Positions 8,596 to 18,255 of a stretch of DNA of 64,000 bases are shown here, piece by piece; position 1 is the stretch's first letter; the number at the start of each line of letters is the position of its first letter. The stretch spans positions 1,488,001 through 1,552,000 of the forward strand of contig NZ_JAQNDK010000001.1 of the NCBI RefSeq assembly GCF_028368935.1. Direction: 5' to 3'. The position numbers were made by a program, and so were the translations under genes. The notes below the pieces were generated by a model. That model was not told the origin of the DNA. It ran no database searches and saw only the letters and a list, made by a program, of their open reading frames with translations. The stretch is from Sorangium aterium (GTDB lineage: Bacteria; Myxococcota_A; Polyangia; Polyangiales; Polyangiaceae).

Positions 8596-9282
8596 CGCAG
8601 GATCCTTTCTGAGCTCTGTTCTGGAGAATTTCCACATTCCCGGTCGCCGGCAGAGCTATCGAGACGTGCCGCTCACGCGCGCGCCGCGAAGGGCGAGTGC
8701 CCGCGGCAGCATCGACCAGATGCGCGCTCGGGGGCAAGGGTTCGCGCCGCCTCTCCATGGGTAAAAAACCCAGGAAAGAGCCGTCGATCACAGACGGGAC
8801 GGAGCGCGCGCTGCTCGGCACTGCTCTGCTCGCCGATCGCGGGCAGCGAGCGCAGCACAGCAGACGGTGCGCCGCGCGCCGCACACGACGCGTGGAGAAG
8901 GCGCGTGGCGCGAAGGGAGATGCGCCGCGCGGGGACACGACGCGCGCTGGCGGCGAGATGAGGTGAGGAAACGCGATACGCCTGCAGCGCGCGGAAACGC
9001 GATGCGCCTGCGTCGCGCGGAGACAACGCGCGCAATGCGTGCGCGCCCGCGCGCCGACGCCGCCACCTCGCCTCGAAGCGCAATTTCAGCGGCAGAACGC
9101 GCGTCGCCCGCGCCCAGAACGTGGGCTGCTTTGCGCTTGCGGAGCCTTTCCGGAGGCGGTAGAGCCGATGCTGCGTGGCCGGCGCTCGCGATCCGGCACG
9201 GTGCCGCGGGCTCGTGGCCTGCTGGCTCCAGGCTGGTCCTGCCGAGCAGGACGAGCCCGAACCGGCCTGCGCACGGCGGTGC
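8596..9282. other. 687-bp divergent intergenic region
   Basis: This separates the ABC importer operon (-) from the chorismate cluster (+) and must carry both promoters. I see no convincing coding frame. It contains a 26-bp tandem duplication (8968-9019), a weak TGGGT/ACCCA hairpin around 8757-8771 and an odd palindrome CGGCACGGTGCCG at 9194-9206, 77 bases before the isochorismate synthase ATG. No clear -35/-10 or -24/-12 pair was found. Confidence 0.6.
8968..9019. repeat. 26-bp direct tandem repeat, two copies
   Basis: Copies at 8968-8993 and 8994-9019 begin GAAACGCGAT and end CGCGCG, differing at three positions. A degenerate third start (GAGACAACGCG) follows. It lies in non-coding DNA. Confidence 0.8.
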
Positions 9283-10563
9283 ATGACTCCCCTGACGTTC
9301 TCCTCCTCGGCCGACGCCCCCCGCCAGGCGGCGCGGCTCGTCGCCCGCACCTTCCGGCTCGACGCCGACACGCTCGCCAAGCTGCCCGGCGGCGTCTCGT
9401 CGCTCATGGGAGACGGCGCGCGCGTCTGGCTGCACCCCGGCACCCAGCTGGTCGCGCACGGGGTCGCCGCCCGCCTCGAGCTGCCGCAGGGCATCGAGGG
9501 CGGCGTGGCGTGGATCAAGGAGGCGCTCGCCTCGATCGAGGCCGCCGACGCCGTTGGCCGCCCGGGTTGCGGCCCGGTGGCGCTCGGCGCCCTGCCGTTC
9601 GACCGGACGGAGCCGGCCGCGCTCGTCGTGCCGGCCCAGATCGTCGGCGCGGCTTCCGACGGGACCGCGTGGGTCACCACGATCGGCGAGGGCGCCGCCC
9701 CCGCGCCGCACCTGGAGCGAGCCGAGGGCCACCGGCGCTCGCCCGACAGCTTCACGCTCCGCTCGGCGCTCCCCCACGAGGAGTGGTGCGGGCGCGTCGC
9801 GCGCGCGGTGGCCGACATCCAGCAGGGGGCCCTCTCCAAGGTCGTGCTGGCGCGCGCTGTCGACGTCGAGGCGAACCGCCCCATCGTCGTCGAGGAGGTC
9901 CTGCGCCGCCTGACCGCGCTCTACCCCTCGTGCGCGATCTTCCACGTCGACGGCTTCCTCGGCGCGAGCCCCGAGCTCCTGCTCTCGCGGCGCGGGCGCG
10001 CCGTCTCCTCGCACCCCCTCGCCGGCACCTACGCGGTCTCCGCCGACGTCGACGCCGACCGCCGGTTCGCCGAGGTCCTGCGGCGCTCGGCCAAGGACCA
10101 GCGCGAGCACCGCTTCGTTGTCGACGCCGTGGCCGCCGCGCTCGCGCCGGAGTGCGCGTCGCTCGAGGTCCCCAGCGAGCCGTCGATCCTGAGCCTCCGC
10201 AACGTGATGCACCTCGGCACCCCGATCCACGGCCAGCTCGCGGAGGCGGCGCCGGACGCCCTCACGCTCGCCGCGCGGCTGCACCCGACGCCCGCCGTGT
10301 GCGGCACGCCGCGCGAGGCGGCGGAGGCCTGGCTGGGCGCGCACGAGGGCATCCGGCGCGGGCTCTACGCGGGGCTCGTGGGCTGGGTCGACGCCCGCGG
10401 CGACGGCGACTGGTTCATCGGCATCCGCAGCGCCACCGTCGACGGCGCGCGCGCGCGGATGGTCGCGGGCGTCGGGGTCGTCGCGGGCTCGAGCCCGGAC
10501 GCCGAGCTGGTCGAGACGCAGCTCAAGCTCCAGGCCATGCTCGCGGCCATCATCCGCCCCTGA
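9283..10563 (+). CDS. Isochorismate synthase (MenF/EntC/DhbC family)
   Basis: The enzyme would convert chorismate to isochorismate for menaquinone, salicylate or catecholate siderophores. The 426-residue chorismate-binding fold shows LSKVVLAR (Lys186, the likely general base), GASPELLLSR (Glu231), HPLAGT (244-249), HPTPAVCGTP, and the C-terminal GVGVVAGSSPDAELVETQ. The motif P-L-A-G-T is what separates isochorismate synthases from PabB (P-I-K-G-T) and TrpE-type enzymes. The ATG at 9283 starts the conserved part; no strong ribosome-binding site is seen. It is the first of three chorismate enzymes on this strand. No other menaquinone or siderophore gene is in the window, so the final product is unknown. 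Confidence 0.9.
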   Translation: MTPLTFSSSADAPRQAARLVARTFRLDADTLAKLPGGVSSLMGDGARVWLHPGTQLVAHGVAARLELPQGIEGGVAWIKEALASIEAADAVGRPGCGPVALGALPFDRTEPAALVVPAQIVGAASDGTAWVTTIGEGAAPAPHLERAEGHRRSPDSFTLRSALPHEEWCGRVARAVADIQQGALSKVVLARAVDVEANRPIVVEEVLRRLTALYPSCAIFHVDGFLGASPELLLSRRGRAVSSHPLAGTYAVSADVDADRRFAEVLRRSAKDQREHRFVVDAVAAALAPECASLEVPSEPSILSLRNVMHLGTPIHGQLAEAAPDALTLAARLHPTPAVCGTPREAAEAWLGAHEGIRRGLYAGLVGWVDARGDGDWFIGIRSATVDGARARMVAGVGVVAGSSPDAELVETQLKLQAMLAAIIRP

Positions 10564-10660
10564 TGCCGCGCCCGCCGCCGGCGCGCCTCACCCGAGCCGG
10601 GATCCGCGCCGGCTCGCCCGCATTGACGGCCTCGATGCGGGCCCCGAGGCGAGCTTCGCC

Positions 10661-12877
10661 GTGAAGACACTCCTCATCGACAACTACGACTCGTACACCC
10701 ACATCCTCGGGCAGTACCTCTGGGAGGCGAGCGGCGAGGAGCCGATCATCGTCAGGAACGACAGCCTCTCGCTCGCCGAGATCGAGGGCCTGGAGCTCGA
10801 CGGCATCGTCATCTCGCCCGGCCCCGGCCGCCCGGAGCGCCGGGCCGATTTCGGCGTCTGCGCCGAGGTGATCGAGGCGCTCGCCGGGACGCCGATCCTC
10901 GGCGTCTGCCTTGGCCATCAGGGGCTCGCCGCGCGCTTCGGCGGGCGCGTCCAGCACGCCCCGCGGGTCATGCACGGCAAGATCGTCGAGATCGAGCACG
11001 ACGGCGCCGGGCTCTTCGAGGGCGTGCCCAGCCCGTTCCAGGCGGTGCGCTACCACTCGCTCATCGTCGGTGACGGCGGGCTGCCGGCGGAGATCCAGGT
11101 GACGGCGCGGACGCGCGGCGACCGGCTCATCATGGCCCTCAAGATCAAGGACCGGCCGTTCTACGGCGTGCAGTTTCACCCCGAGTCGATCGGCACCGAG
11201 CACGGCAGGAGGATCATCCGCAATTTCAGAGATATCGCCCTGAACACGCCGCGCGACCGGAGGCGCGCGGCGCTCCACCGGAGCGCACGCGCGCCGGGCC
11301 TCTCCGCAGGCGCGCTGGGCGGCTGCGCGCCAGGCGCGCCGGCGGGCGCGCGGCGACGCGGGCGCGTGCGTCACCTCCGGCTCCCGTGGGTCGATCCCGA
11401 GCGGGCCTTCGCCGGGCTCTTCGCCGCGGCCCCTTACGCGTTCTGGCTCGACTCGAGCGCGACAGGCCGTGACGGGCGCTTCTCGTTCATGGGGAGCGCG
11501 ACCGAGGCCATCGAGAGCCGCGGCGCCGCCGTGACGCGGTGGAGCGCCGGCGGCCCCGGAGACGCCCTTACCTCGACCACGTCCGAGGGGAGCCCGTTCG
11601 CCGCGCTCCGGCGGGAGCTGGCGTCGGTGTCGCTCGATCCCAGCGGCCTGCCCTTCCACTTCACGGGGGGCCTCGTGGGCTACCTCGGCTACGAGCTCAA
11701 GGAGCACCTCGGCTTCGGCGCGTCCGCCCACCCGCGCCGCGCGCTCCCGGACAGCGCGATGATGATCGCGCGGCGGATCCTGGCCTTCGACCACGTCGAG
11801 CGCGCGGTATACGCGTGCGCGATCGATGCAGTCGATGCGATCGACGCGATCGACGGCGACGAGCCTGCGAGGCCTGCGCCGCCCTCGTCCGCACCGTGGC
11901 TGGACGAGATCGCGGCGCGTCTGCACGATCTCCCGGCGCTCTCGGAGCCGCTCCTGCCGCCTGTCCCGGAGGGCTTCGCCGACCGGCTCACGCACGCACC
12001 GCGCCTCTCGCGCCGAGAGCACCTCGAGGCCATCGAGGCCATCCTCCGCGAGATCCGCGAGGGCGAGACGTACGAGGTGTGCCTCACGAACGAGTTCCTC
12101 GTGCCGACCTCGCTGGATCCGTTCGCCCTCTACCGCGTCCTGCGCCGCACGAACCCCGCGCAGTTCTCGGCCTTCCTCAAGCTGCCGGAGGGCGCGGTGC
12201 TGTCGTCCTCGCCGGAGCGATTCCTGTCGGTCGACCGGGAGCGGCGGGTGCGCAGCGAGCCCATCAAGGGGACGCGGCCGAAGGGCGCCACCGAGGAAGA
12301 GACCCTCGCCCTGCGCCGCGATCTCGCGAGCAGCGATAAGGACCGCTCCGAGCTCCTCATGATCACCGACCTCGTCCGCAACGACCTCAGCCGCGTCTGC
12401 GCCATGGGCTCGATCGACGTCGAGGCGCTCCAGCGGATCACCGAGCACGCGACCCTGCTCCAGCTCTCGTCGGTGGTCACGGGCGCGCTGCGCGAGGGGA
12501 AGGGCGCGCTCGACGCGATCGAGGCGTGTTTCCCCGGCGGATCCATCACCGGCGCGCCGAAGCACCGGACGATCTCGATCATCGACGCCCTGGAGCGGCG
12601 CACGCGGGGCGTGTACACGGGCTCGATCGGGTACCTCGCCTACGAGGGCCCCATGGACATGAACATCGCCATACGGACCCTCGTCGCCGACGGCCGGGGG
12701 CTCAGCTTCGGCAGCGGCGGCGCGGTGGTCGCGGAGTCCAGCGCGGAGGCCGAGTACGAGGAGGTCCTCGTCAAGAGCTTCCCCCTGCTCCGCGCCATCT
12801 ACCTCGCGGAGCGCGCCGCGGACGGGGGCCGGGCGTCCGCGCAAGAAGTGCGCGCGACGAGTGCGCACCGCGGATAA
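10661..12877 (+). CDS. pabAB: Aminodeoxychorismate synthase, PabA-PabB fusion
   Basis: The 738-residue protein starts at a GTG at 10661. Residues 1-195 are a class I glutamine amidotransferase with GVCLGHQG (Cys83) and QFHPES (His173, Glu175). A basic Ala/Gly linker (about 196-238) leads to a chorismate-binding synthase (240-715) carrying PIKGTRPKG (534-542), whose Lys536 is the PabB hallmark, then DLVRNDLSRVC, GGSITGAPK and GSGGAVVAESSAEAEY. It should make 4-amino-4-deoxychorismate from chorismate and glutamine for folate. A short AIDAVDAIDAID repeat (about 388-398) is inserted in the N-terminal part of the synthase. No lyase (PabC) is next to it. It lies 97 bp after the isochorismate synthase gene. 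Confidence 0.93.
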   Translation: MKTLLIDNYDSYTHILGQYLWEASGEEPIIVRNDSLSLAEIEGLELDGIVISPGPGRPERRADFGVCAEVIEALAGTPILGVCLGHQGLAARFGGRVQHAPRVMHGKIVEIEHDGAGLFEGVPSPFQAVRYHSLIVGDGGLPAEIQVTARTRGDRLIMALKIKDRPFYGVQFHPESIGTEHGRRIIRNFRDIALNTPRDRRRAALHRSARAPGLSAGALGGCAPGAPAGARRRGRVRHLRLPWVDPERAFAGLFAAAPYAFWLDSSATGRDGRFSFMGSATEAIESRGAAVTRWSAGGPGDALTSTTSEGSPFAALRRELASVSLDPSGLPFHFTGGLVGYLGYELKEHLGFGASAHPRRALPDSAMMIARRILAFDHVERAVYACAIDAVDAIDAIDGDEPARPAPPSSAPWLDEIAARLHDLPALSEPLLPPVPEGFADRLTHAPRLSRREHLEAIEAILREIREGETYEVCLTNEFLVPTSLDPFALYRVLRRTNPAQFSAFLKLPEGAVLSSSPERFLSVDRERRVRSEPIKGTRPKGATEEETLALRRDLASSDKDRSELLMITDLVRNDLSRVCAMGSIDVEALQRITEHATLLQLSSVVTGALREGKGALDAIEACFPGGSITGAPKHRTISIIDALERRTRGVYTGSIGYLAYEGPMDMNIAIRTLVADGRGLSFGSGGAVVAESSAEAEYEEVLVKSFPLLRAIYLAERAADGGRASAQEVRATSAHRG

Positions 12878-12966
12878 CGCGCCCGACGGAGACGTGCACG
12901 CGGCAAAGATGCTGGTACGGCGCGCATGCCGCACCGCGTATACTCATCGCATAAGGAGACGCGGTC

Positions 12967-15120
12967 GTGAAACGAGACAGCAACATTACGCGGAGAGGCG
13001 TCGCGGTGCGGCGGACGGTCGAGGACCTCGCCGTCGACGGCGCCATCCAGCCCATCGTCGAGGCGCTCGACAGCCACCTGGGCGTGGTCCTGGCGTCCAG
13101 CTACGAGGTCCCGGGCCGGTACACGCGCTGGGATATCGGCTTCATCGATCCGCCGCTCGTGCTCGTCTCCCGGGGCCGCGACTTCCGGTTCACCGCGCTG
13201 AACGAGCGCGGGCGCGTTCTGCTGCCGGCCATCGACGAGGCCCTCCGGGATCTCGACGCTGTCGCGGCCCTCGAGCGGCGCAGCGACGAGGTGGTCGGCG
13301 CGGTCCGTCCGCCGGGCGAGCGGGTGCCGGAGGAGCTGCGCAGCCGGCAGCCGTCCATCTTCTCGGTGCTGCGCCGGCTCATCGAGCTCTTCGGGGTCCC
13401 GGGCGACCCGCTCTTCGGGCTCTACGGCGCGTTCGCGTACGATCTCGCCTTCCAGTTCGAGCCCATCCGGCTCCGCCTGGAGCGCCCGGCGGATCAGCGG
13501 GATCTCGTCCTCTACCTCCCCGACGAGATCGTCGCCGTCGACCACCGCCGCGAGCGCGCGACGCGCACGCGCTACGAGCTGAAATTCGGAGATCGCTCGA
13601 CCGACGGGCTGCCGCGAGAGGGCGCGACGCGCGCCTATGTCGGCGCCGACCGCGCGCCCCAGAACGAGTACGCGCCGGGCGAGTACGCCGAGCTCGTCCG
13701 GGTGGCGCGCGAGTCCTTCAAGCGGGGCGATCTCTTCGAGGTCGTGCCGGGACAGACGCTCTACGAGCCGTGCCCGGTCGCGCCCACGGAGCTGTTTTAC
13801 CGCCTGCGCGAGCGCAACCCGGCGCCCTACGGCTTTTTGATGAACCTCGGCAACGCCGAGTATCTCATCGGCGCCTCGCCGGAGATGTACGTCCGCGTCG
13901 AGGGCAATCGCGTCGAGACCTGCCCCATCTCGGGCACGATCCCGCGCGGCAGCGACCCGCTCGCCGACGCCGCGCAGATCGCGCGCCTGCTCGCGTCCAC
14001 GAAGGACGAGTCGGAGCTCACCATGTGCACCGACGTCGATCGCAACGACAAGTCCCGCATCTGCGTGCCGGGGAGCGTGCGGGTGATCGGGCGCCGGCAG
14101 ATCGAGATGTACTCGCGGCTGATCCACACGGTCGATCACATCGAGGGCCGCCTGCGCGACGGCTACGACGCGCTCGACGCGTTCCTCGCGCACACGTGGG
14201 CGGTCACGGTCACGGGGGCGCCGAAGGCCTGGGCCATGCAGTTCATCGAGGATCACGAGCGCTCGCCGCGCGCGTGGTACGGGGCGGCGGTCGGGATCGT
14301 CGGCTTCGACGGCAGCATGAACACGGGGCTCACGCTGCGCACGATCCGGGTCAAGGACGGCGTGGCCCAGGTCCGGGTCGGCGCGACGCTGCTCTTCGAC
14401 TCCGATCCCGACGAGGAGGAGCGCGAGACCCAGGTGAAGGCGTCGGCGCTCCTCGACGCGATCCGGAGGCCGCGCGGCATCCCCACGCCGCCTCCGGCGG
14501 CCATCCACCCGGTGCCTGGCGGCACGCGCAAGGTCCTCCTCGTGGATCACCAGGACTCGTTCGTGCACACGCTGGCCAACTACCTCCGGCAGACGGGCGC
14601 CGAGGTGGTGACGCTCCGCGCCGGCTTCCCTCTCGAGGAGCTCGACGCCTACGCTCCCGATCTCGTGGTGCTCTCGCCCGGTCCTGGCACTCCGGGCGAT
14701 TTCGATCTCTCGGGCACGCTCGCGGCGCTGCTAGAGCGGCGGCTGCCCGTCTTCGGCGTCTGCCTCGGCCTGCAGGGCATGGTCGAGCACTTCGGCGGCA
14801 AGCTCGGCGTCCTCGACTACCCGATGCACGGCAAGGCCTCGAACGTGCGGGTGCTCGGCGGACGCCTCTTCGAGGGGCTGCCGCGCGAGTTCCGCGCGGG
14901 GCGCTACCACTCGCTCTACGCGTTGCGCGACGCGCTCCCTGCGTCGCTGAAGGTCACGGCCGAGACCGAGGATGGGGTCGTGATGGCGATCGAGCACACG
15001 GAGCTGCCGCTCGCGGCGGTTCAGTTCCATCCGGAGTCGATCCTGTCGCAGGACGACAACGTGGGGCTCCGGCTCGTGAGGAACGCGGTGACCGAGCTGC
15101 AGCGGAGCGGCGGGCGGTGA
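12967..15120 (+). CDS. trpE(G): Anthranilate synthase, TrpE-TrpG fusion
   Basis: The 717-residue enzyme would convert chorismate and glutamine to anthranilate, the first step to tryptophan. AAGGAG (12953-12958) stands 8 bases before the GTG, and TATACT at 12939 may be a -10 box. Residues about 1-505 are the synthase, with the rhizobial-type landmarks YEVPGRYTRWD, LYGAFAYDLAFQF, ETCPISGTIPRG (PISGT at 320-324) and TVTGAPK. Residues 522-717 are the amidotransferase, with GVCLGLQG (Cys599) and QFHPES. It resembles the single-chain TrpE(G) of rhizobia and Azospirillum along its whole length. I see no Trp-rich leader peptide upstream, so classic attenuation is not supported. Confidence 0.95.
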   Translation: MKRDSNITRRGVAVRRTVEDLAVDGAIQPIVEALDSHLGVVLASSYEVPGRYTRWDIGFIDPPLVLVSRGRDFRFTALNERGRVLLPAIDEALRDLDAVAALERRSDEVVGAVRPPGERVPEELRSRQPSIFSVLRRLIELFGVPGDPLFGLYGAFAYDLAFQFEPIRLRLERPADQRDLVLYLPDEIVAVDHRRERATRTRYELKFGDRSTDGLPREGATRAYVGADRAPQNEYAPGEYAELVRVARESFKRGDLFEVVPGQTLYEPCPVAPTELFYRLRERNPAPYGFLMNLGNAEYLIGASPEMYVRVEGNRVETCPISGTIPRGSDPLADAAQIARLLASTKDESELTMCTDVDRNDKSRICVPGSVRVIGRRQIEMYSRLIHTVDHIEGRLRDGYDALDAFLAHTWAVTVTGAPKAWAMQFIEDHERSPRAWYGAAVGIVGFDGSMNTGLTLRTIRVKDGVAQVRVGATLLFDSDPDEEERETQVKASALLDAIRRPRGIPTPPPAAIHPVPGGTRKVLLVDHQDSFVHTLANYLRQTGAEVVTLRAGFPLEELDAYAPDLVVLSPGPGTPGDFDLSGTLAALLERRLPVFGVCLGLQGMVEHFGGKLGVLDYPMHGKASNVRVLGGRLFEGLPREFRAGRYHSLYALRDALPASLKVTAETEDGVVMAIEHTELPLAAVQFHPESILSQDDNVGLRLVRNAVTELQRSGGR

Positions 15121-15611
15121 CGGTCGAGCGGTAAAGGTAAAGCGGGGCGCCGGGGCGAAATCCAGGCCGCCCCGCCCCGGGTGAGGGAATGGGCCGCACC
15201 GCGTAAGCGCGGAACGGCGCGCTCCCTCGCTCAGGGCCTCACGTCTGCTTCATGAACCAACGGACCCTCCACCCCCACCGGCGCGGCGGGGAGCACTCCC
15301 TCGCTCGGAGCGGGCGTTGAGGGGAGTCCGCTCTTCCCGGCTGGAGGATTACTGATCTTCCGAAAGGCGATGAGGGCCCGATCGATTCGCGGCAGGCCAC
15401 AAAATGAAAAAGCGCCGCCGGGGCCTCGGGGGGGGAGAGGCCACGCCAGCGACGCTGAACCGGAGTATCAGCATGAGGCGTGCCATGGCGGACTTCCGTC
15501 ATGGTCGGGCATTTCGGATGGATGTCCCGGGCGATCATTTCGGTTCTGCACGATCAGCGCTGCACGCCTGAAAGGTGCGCCGCCGGAGAGGCCGGGGCGC
15601 CCGGGAAGGGC
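15121..15611. other. 491-bp region between convergent genes
   Basis: Apart from the hairpin at 15142-15175 I see no feature. Small open frames exist on both strands, for example 15239-15538 (-), but their composition (Arg/Pro-rich, no start signal) does not look coding. The stretch around 15395-15445 is unusually G-rich on the + strand (a run of eight G). Confidence 0.5.
15142..15175 (+). terminator. Possible terminator after trpE(G)
   Basis: GCGGGGCG (15142-15149) can pair perfectly with CGCCCCGC (15168-15175), 22 bases after the trpE(G) stop. The loop is 18 bases and no T-run follows, so a role in termination is only likely by position. Confidence 0.35.
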
Positions 15612-16439
15612 TCAGGCAGGCGACTCCGGGCTCTCGCTCCGCCGCGTGAAGATCCCCTTGCTGTACGCCATGAAGAAGCCGAGCCGCATCGCGTTGCGCT
15701 CCGTGGGGATACCGGGGCTCGCGCTGATGCACGCCAGCTGGCAACCCTGCTCGCGCACCCGCTCCAGGCGGCGGGTGATGAGCGCCTGCTGGATGCCGCG
15801 CTCGCGGAACCGGGGGAGCACCGAGGCGCCGAAGAGCGCGGCGCCCTCGCCGTGGATCTCCACGCTGCCGCCGCCGGCGGGCTCGCCGTTCACGAGCGCC
15901 AGGTACGAGTCGCATCCGGGGTGCGCGACCAGGCGGCGCGTGATCTCGAAGAGCGCCGGCGACAGCGGCGCGTCGTCAGGCCGGAAGCCGCTCGTCGCGA
16001 TCTCGATGAACACCCGGACCTGCGCCTCGTCGCCCGGATCGATGCGCACGATCTCCAGCCCCTCGGGGCCACCACGCGGCGCCAGCGCGCGGAGGTCGTC
16101 GTCCGGCGCGAGCTCGCGCGCCAGCACGTTCTCGAACTCGCGCAGCACGAACCCTCGATCGGCGAGGCCGCGCACGAGCGACCCGTGCGCGAAGGGGCAG
16201 ACCTGTATCTGCGGCTCCGCGCCGCGCGCCGCGTAGAACCGCACGAGGCGATCGAGATCCTCGCCGGAGACGGGCCCGTCGAGCCCGAGCCCGACAGCGA
16301 AGTTGCCCCAGGAGCCCTCTCCATCGAAGGCCATCCACCCGCCCGCGATGGGCTCCGCGCAAGCGACAACGGCGGCGGTGCCGACCGCCAGCCGGCGCTC
16401 CTCGATCCGGGCGATCTCGGCGTACGACAGCTTCGGCAT
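15612..16439 (-). CDS. GNAT-family N-acetyltransferase
   Basis: The 275-residue protein starts at the ATG at 16439, with GAGGTG about 8 bases upstream. The C-terminal half (about 140-260) is a GNAT fold: YLALVNGEPAGGGSVEIHGE (beta4), then GASVLPRFRERGIQQALI, where R-x-x-G-I/Q-x-A/L is the acetyl-CoA pyrophosphate loop, and a final GFFMAYSKGIF strand. The N-terminal half may be a second, degenerate GNAT domain, as in several two-domain acetyltransferases. The substrate is unknown. It is monocistronic and divergent from argG, with 313 bp between. Confidence 0.85.
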   Translation of the reverse strand: MPKLSYAEIARIEERRLAVGTAAVVACAEPIAGGWMAFDGEGSWGNFAVGLGLDGPVSGEDLDRLVRFYAARGAEPQIQVCPFAHGSLVRGLADRGFVLREFENVLARELAPDDDLRALAPRGGPEGLEIVRIDPGDEAQVRVFIEIATSGFRPDDAPLSPALFEITRRLVAHPGCDSYLALVNGEPAGGGSVEIHGEGAALFGASVLPRFRERGIQQALITRRLERVREQGCQLACISASPGIPTERNAMRLGFFMAYSKGIFTRRSESPESPA

Positions 16440-16752
16440 GGACTTGCACCTCGTTGGCGAGCAGGGCTCGCGTGGCACGGTGTCCTCCATCCTAGTCGGA
16501 TGAGGCCCGGTCTGCGCCGTTTCGTGCAGGCCAGCGCGTTTCCGGCGGAGGCGCCGTCCGCCAGCCGGCGCGCGCGGGGCAGGCGGACGAGCCGACATCG
16601 CGCATCGCGCGGCCGCGCCGTCCCGGCGGAGCGGGCGGGCGGAGATGGCGGAGATGCCTGACGGCGCGCGCGTGCACGCACCGTCACGCGCCTCCGCCGC
16701 CCCGCGATCTCCGCTCGCGTGCTCGCGGGCGTTGCGATTATGCTGCGCCGCC
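16440..16752. other. 313-bp divergent promoter region
   Basis: It lies between the GNAT gene (-) and argG (+). No coding frame is convincing. I looked for an ARG box or a clear sigma70 or sigma54 promoter and saw none. CGGCATGGACTTGCAC at 16433 resembles a -24/-12 element, but its spacing is one base short and it overlaps the acetyltransferase start. Confidence 0.45.
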
Positions 16753-18105
16753 ATGAGCAGGATCTTCCGTTCACTCCCCCCGCCGGGCACCCACCTCGGC
16801 ATCGCGTTCTCGGGCGGTCTCGACACGCGCTGCGCGGTGGCGTGGCTCTCGCGCAACGGGCTCAAGGTGCACGCGTACACCGCCGATCTGGCGCAGCCGG
16901 ACGAGGACTCCCCCGGCGACATCCCGCCGATCGCCCTGCAGCACGGCGCGGTCTCCGCCAAGCTGGTGGACTGTCGCGAGGCGCTCGTCCGCGAGGGCAT
17001 CCTCGCCATCCAGTGCGGCGCCTTCCACCTCTCGACGGGCGGCAAGAAGTACTTCAACACCACGCCGCTCGGCCGCGCGGTGACAACGACCGCGATCGTC
17101 CGCGCGATGCGCGACGACGACGTCCACGTCTTCGGCGACGGAAGCACGCACAAGGGCAACGACATCCAGCGGTTCTACCGCTATGGCATCTTCGTCGACC
17201 CCTCTCTCAAGATCTACAAGCCCTGGCTCGACCCGAGGTTCGTGGGAGAGCTCGGCGGGCGCAAGGAGATGAGCGAGTACCTCGAGCTCCACGGGCTGCC
17301 CTACCGCATGGGGACGGAGAAGGCGTACAGCACCGACGCCAACGTGCTCGGCGCGACGCACGAGGCGAAGGACCTCGAGCACCTGAACACCGGGATCAAG
17401 ATCGTCCAGCCCATCATGGGCGTCGCCTCCTTCCGGCCGGAGGTCGCCATCGAGGCCGAGACGGTGACGCTCGGGTTCGAGCGCGGCGTCCCGACGACGA
17501 TCAACGGCAAGCGCTTCGGCTCCCTGTTCGAGCTGTTCGTCGAGTGCAACCGGATCGGCGGGCGCCACGGCCTCGGCATGAGCGACCAGATCGAGAACCG
17601 GGTGATCGACGCGAAGAGCCGCGGCATCTACGAGGCGCCGGGCATGGCCCTGCTCCACGCCGTCTACGAGCGGCTCCTGTCCGCCATTCACAACGAGAAC
17701 ACCCTCGACGTGTACTTCACCCAGGGACGGCGCCTCGGGCGTCTGCTCTACGAGGGCAAGTGGTACGACCCCGAGGCCATGATGCTGAAGGACGCGCTCT
17801 CGCGCTGGATCGCCCCCGGCGTGACCGGCGAGGTGACGCTCGAGCTGCGCCGCGGCGACGATTACAACATCCTGAGCACGCGCGCCGACTACATGGCCTA
17901 TGCGCCGCACAAGCTCTCGATGGAGAAGGTCGAGGAGGCCTATTTCACCCCCGAGGACCGCATCGGCGCGCTCGAGCTTCAGAACCTGTCGGTGACGGAC
18001 AACCGCCAGTTCCTGATCCACCTCATCGAGAGCACGCAGGCCCTCGGCCCGGGCGGCGCCCCCGCCATCGGCGAGCTGCTCGGCGGCGACAAGCCGAAGG
18101 AATGA
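16753..18105 (+). CDS. argG: Argininosuccinate synthase
   Basis: The enzyme joins citrulline and aspartate with ATP, the penultimate step of arginine synthesis, in the cytoplasm. The 450-residue product starts at the ATG at 16753, and the ATP pyrophosphatase P-loop [15 protein letters not shown] begins at residue 18. Further family signatures are [53 protein letters not shown] and [12 protein letters not shown]. This is the long E. coli-type ArgG (about 447 residues), not the about 400-residue type common in other bacteria. It stands alone; argininosuccinate lyase is not in the window. Confidence 0.96.
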   Translation: MSRIFRSLPPPGTHLGIAFSGGLDTRCAVAWLSRNGLKVHAYTADLAQPDEDSPGDIPPIALQHGAVSAKLVDCREALVREGILAIQCGAFHLSTGGKKYFNTTPLGRAVTTTAIVRAMRDDDVHVFGDGSTHKGNDIQRFYRYGIFVDPSLKIYKPWLDPRFVGELGGRKEMSEYLELHGLPYRMGTEKAYSTDANVLGATHEAKDLEHLNTGIKIVQPIMGVASFRPEVAIEAETVTLGFERGVPTTINGKRFGSLFELFVECNRIGGRHGLGMSDQIENRVIDAKSRGIYEAPGMALLHAVYERLLSAIHNENTLDVYFTQGRRLGRLLYEGKWYDPEAMMLKDALSRWIAPGVTGEVTLELRRGDDYNILSTRADYMAYAPHKLSMEKVEEAYFTPEDRIGALELQNLSVTDNRQFLIHLIESTQALGPGGAPAIGELLGGDKPKE

Positions 18106-18255
18106 GCCGGGGCGGCGCCGCTGAGGCTGAGCGGAGGCCGCGCGCCGGCTCCGCCCGCGACACGCCGGACGAGGTTGCGCCCGGCACCTGCCTGGGTCAC
18201 GAGGAAGGTGTGAACGCCGGCCCGCCCGGAGCGGTGCCGGCCCAGGGAGGTGGTC

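Noticed and set aside
9194-9206. CGGCACGGTGCCG palindrome upstream of the isochorismate synthase gene, looked at as a -24/-12 promoter or iron-type operator
   Set aside because: The -12 GC is one base too near for sigma54, and the GC-rich palindrome does not resemble a Fur box.
12878-12966. Possible Trp leader peptide and attenuator before trpE(G)
   Set aside because: The only short frame (ATG at 12909) contains no Trp codon and runs on without stop into the ribosome-binding site; no convincing pair of alternative hairpins is seen.
15239-15538. 99-codon frame on the minus strand between trpE(G) and the acetyltransferase gene
   Set aside because: No ribosome-binding site, Arg/Pro/Ser-rich composition, no recognisable motif, and codon use unlike the genes around it.
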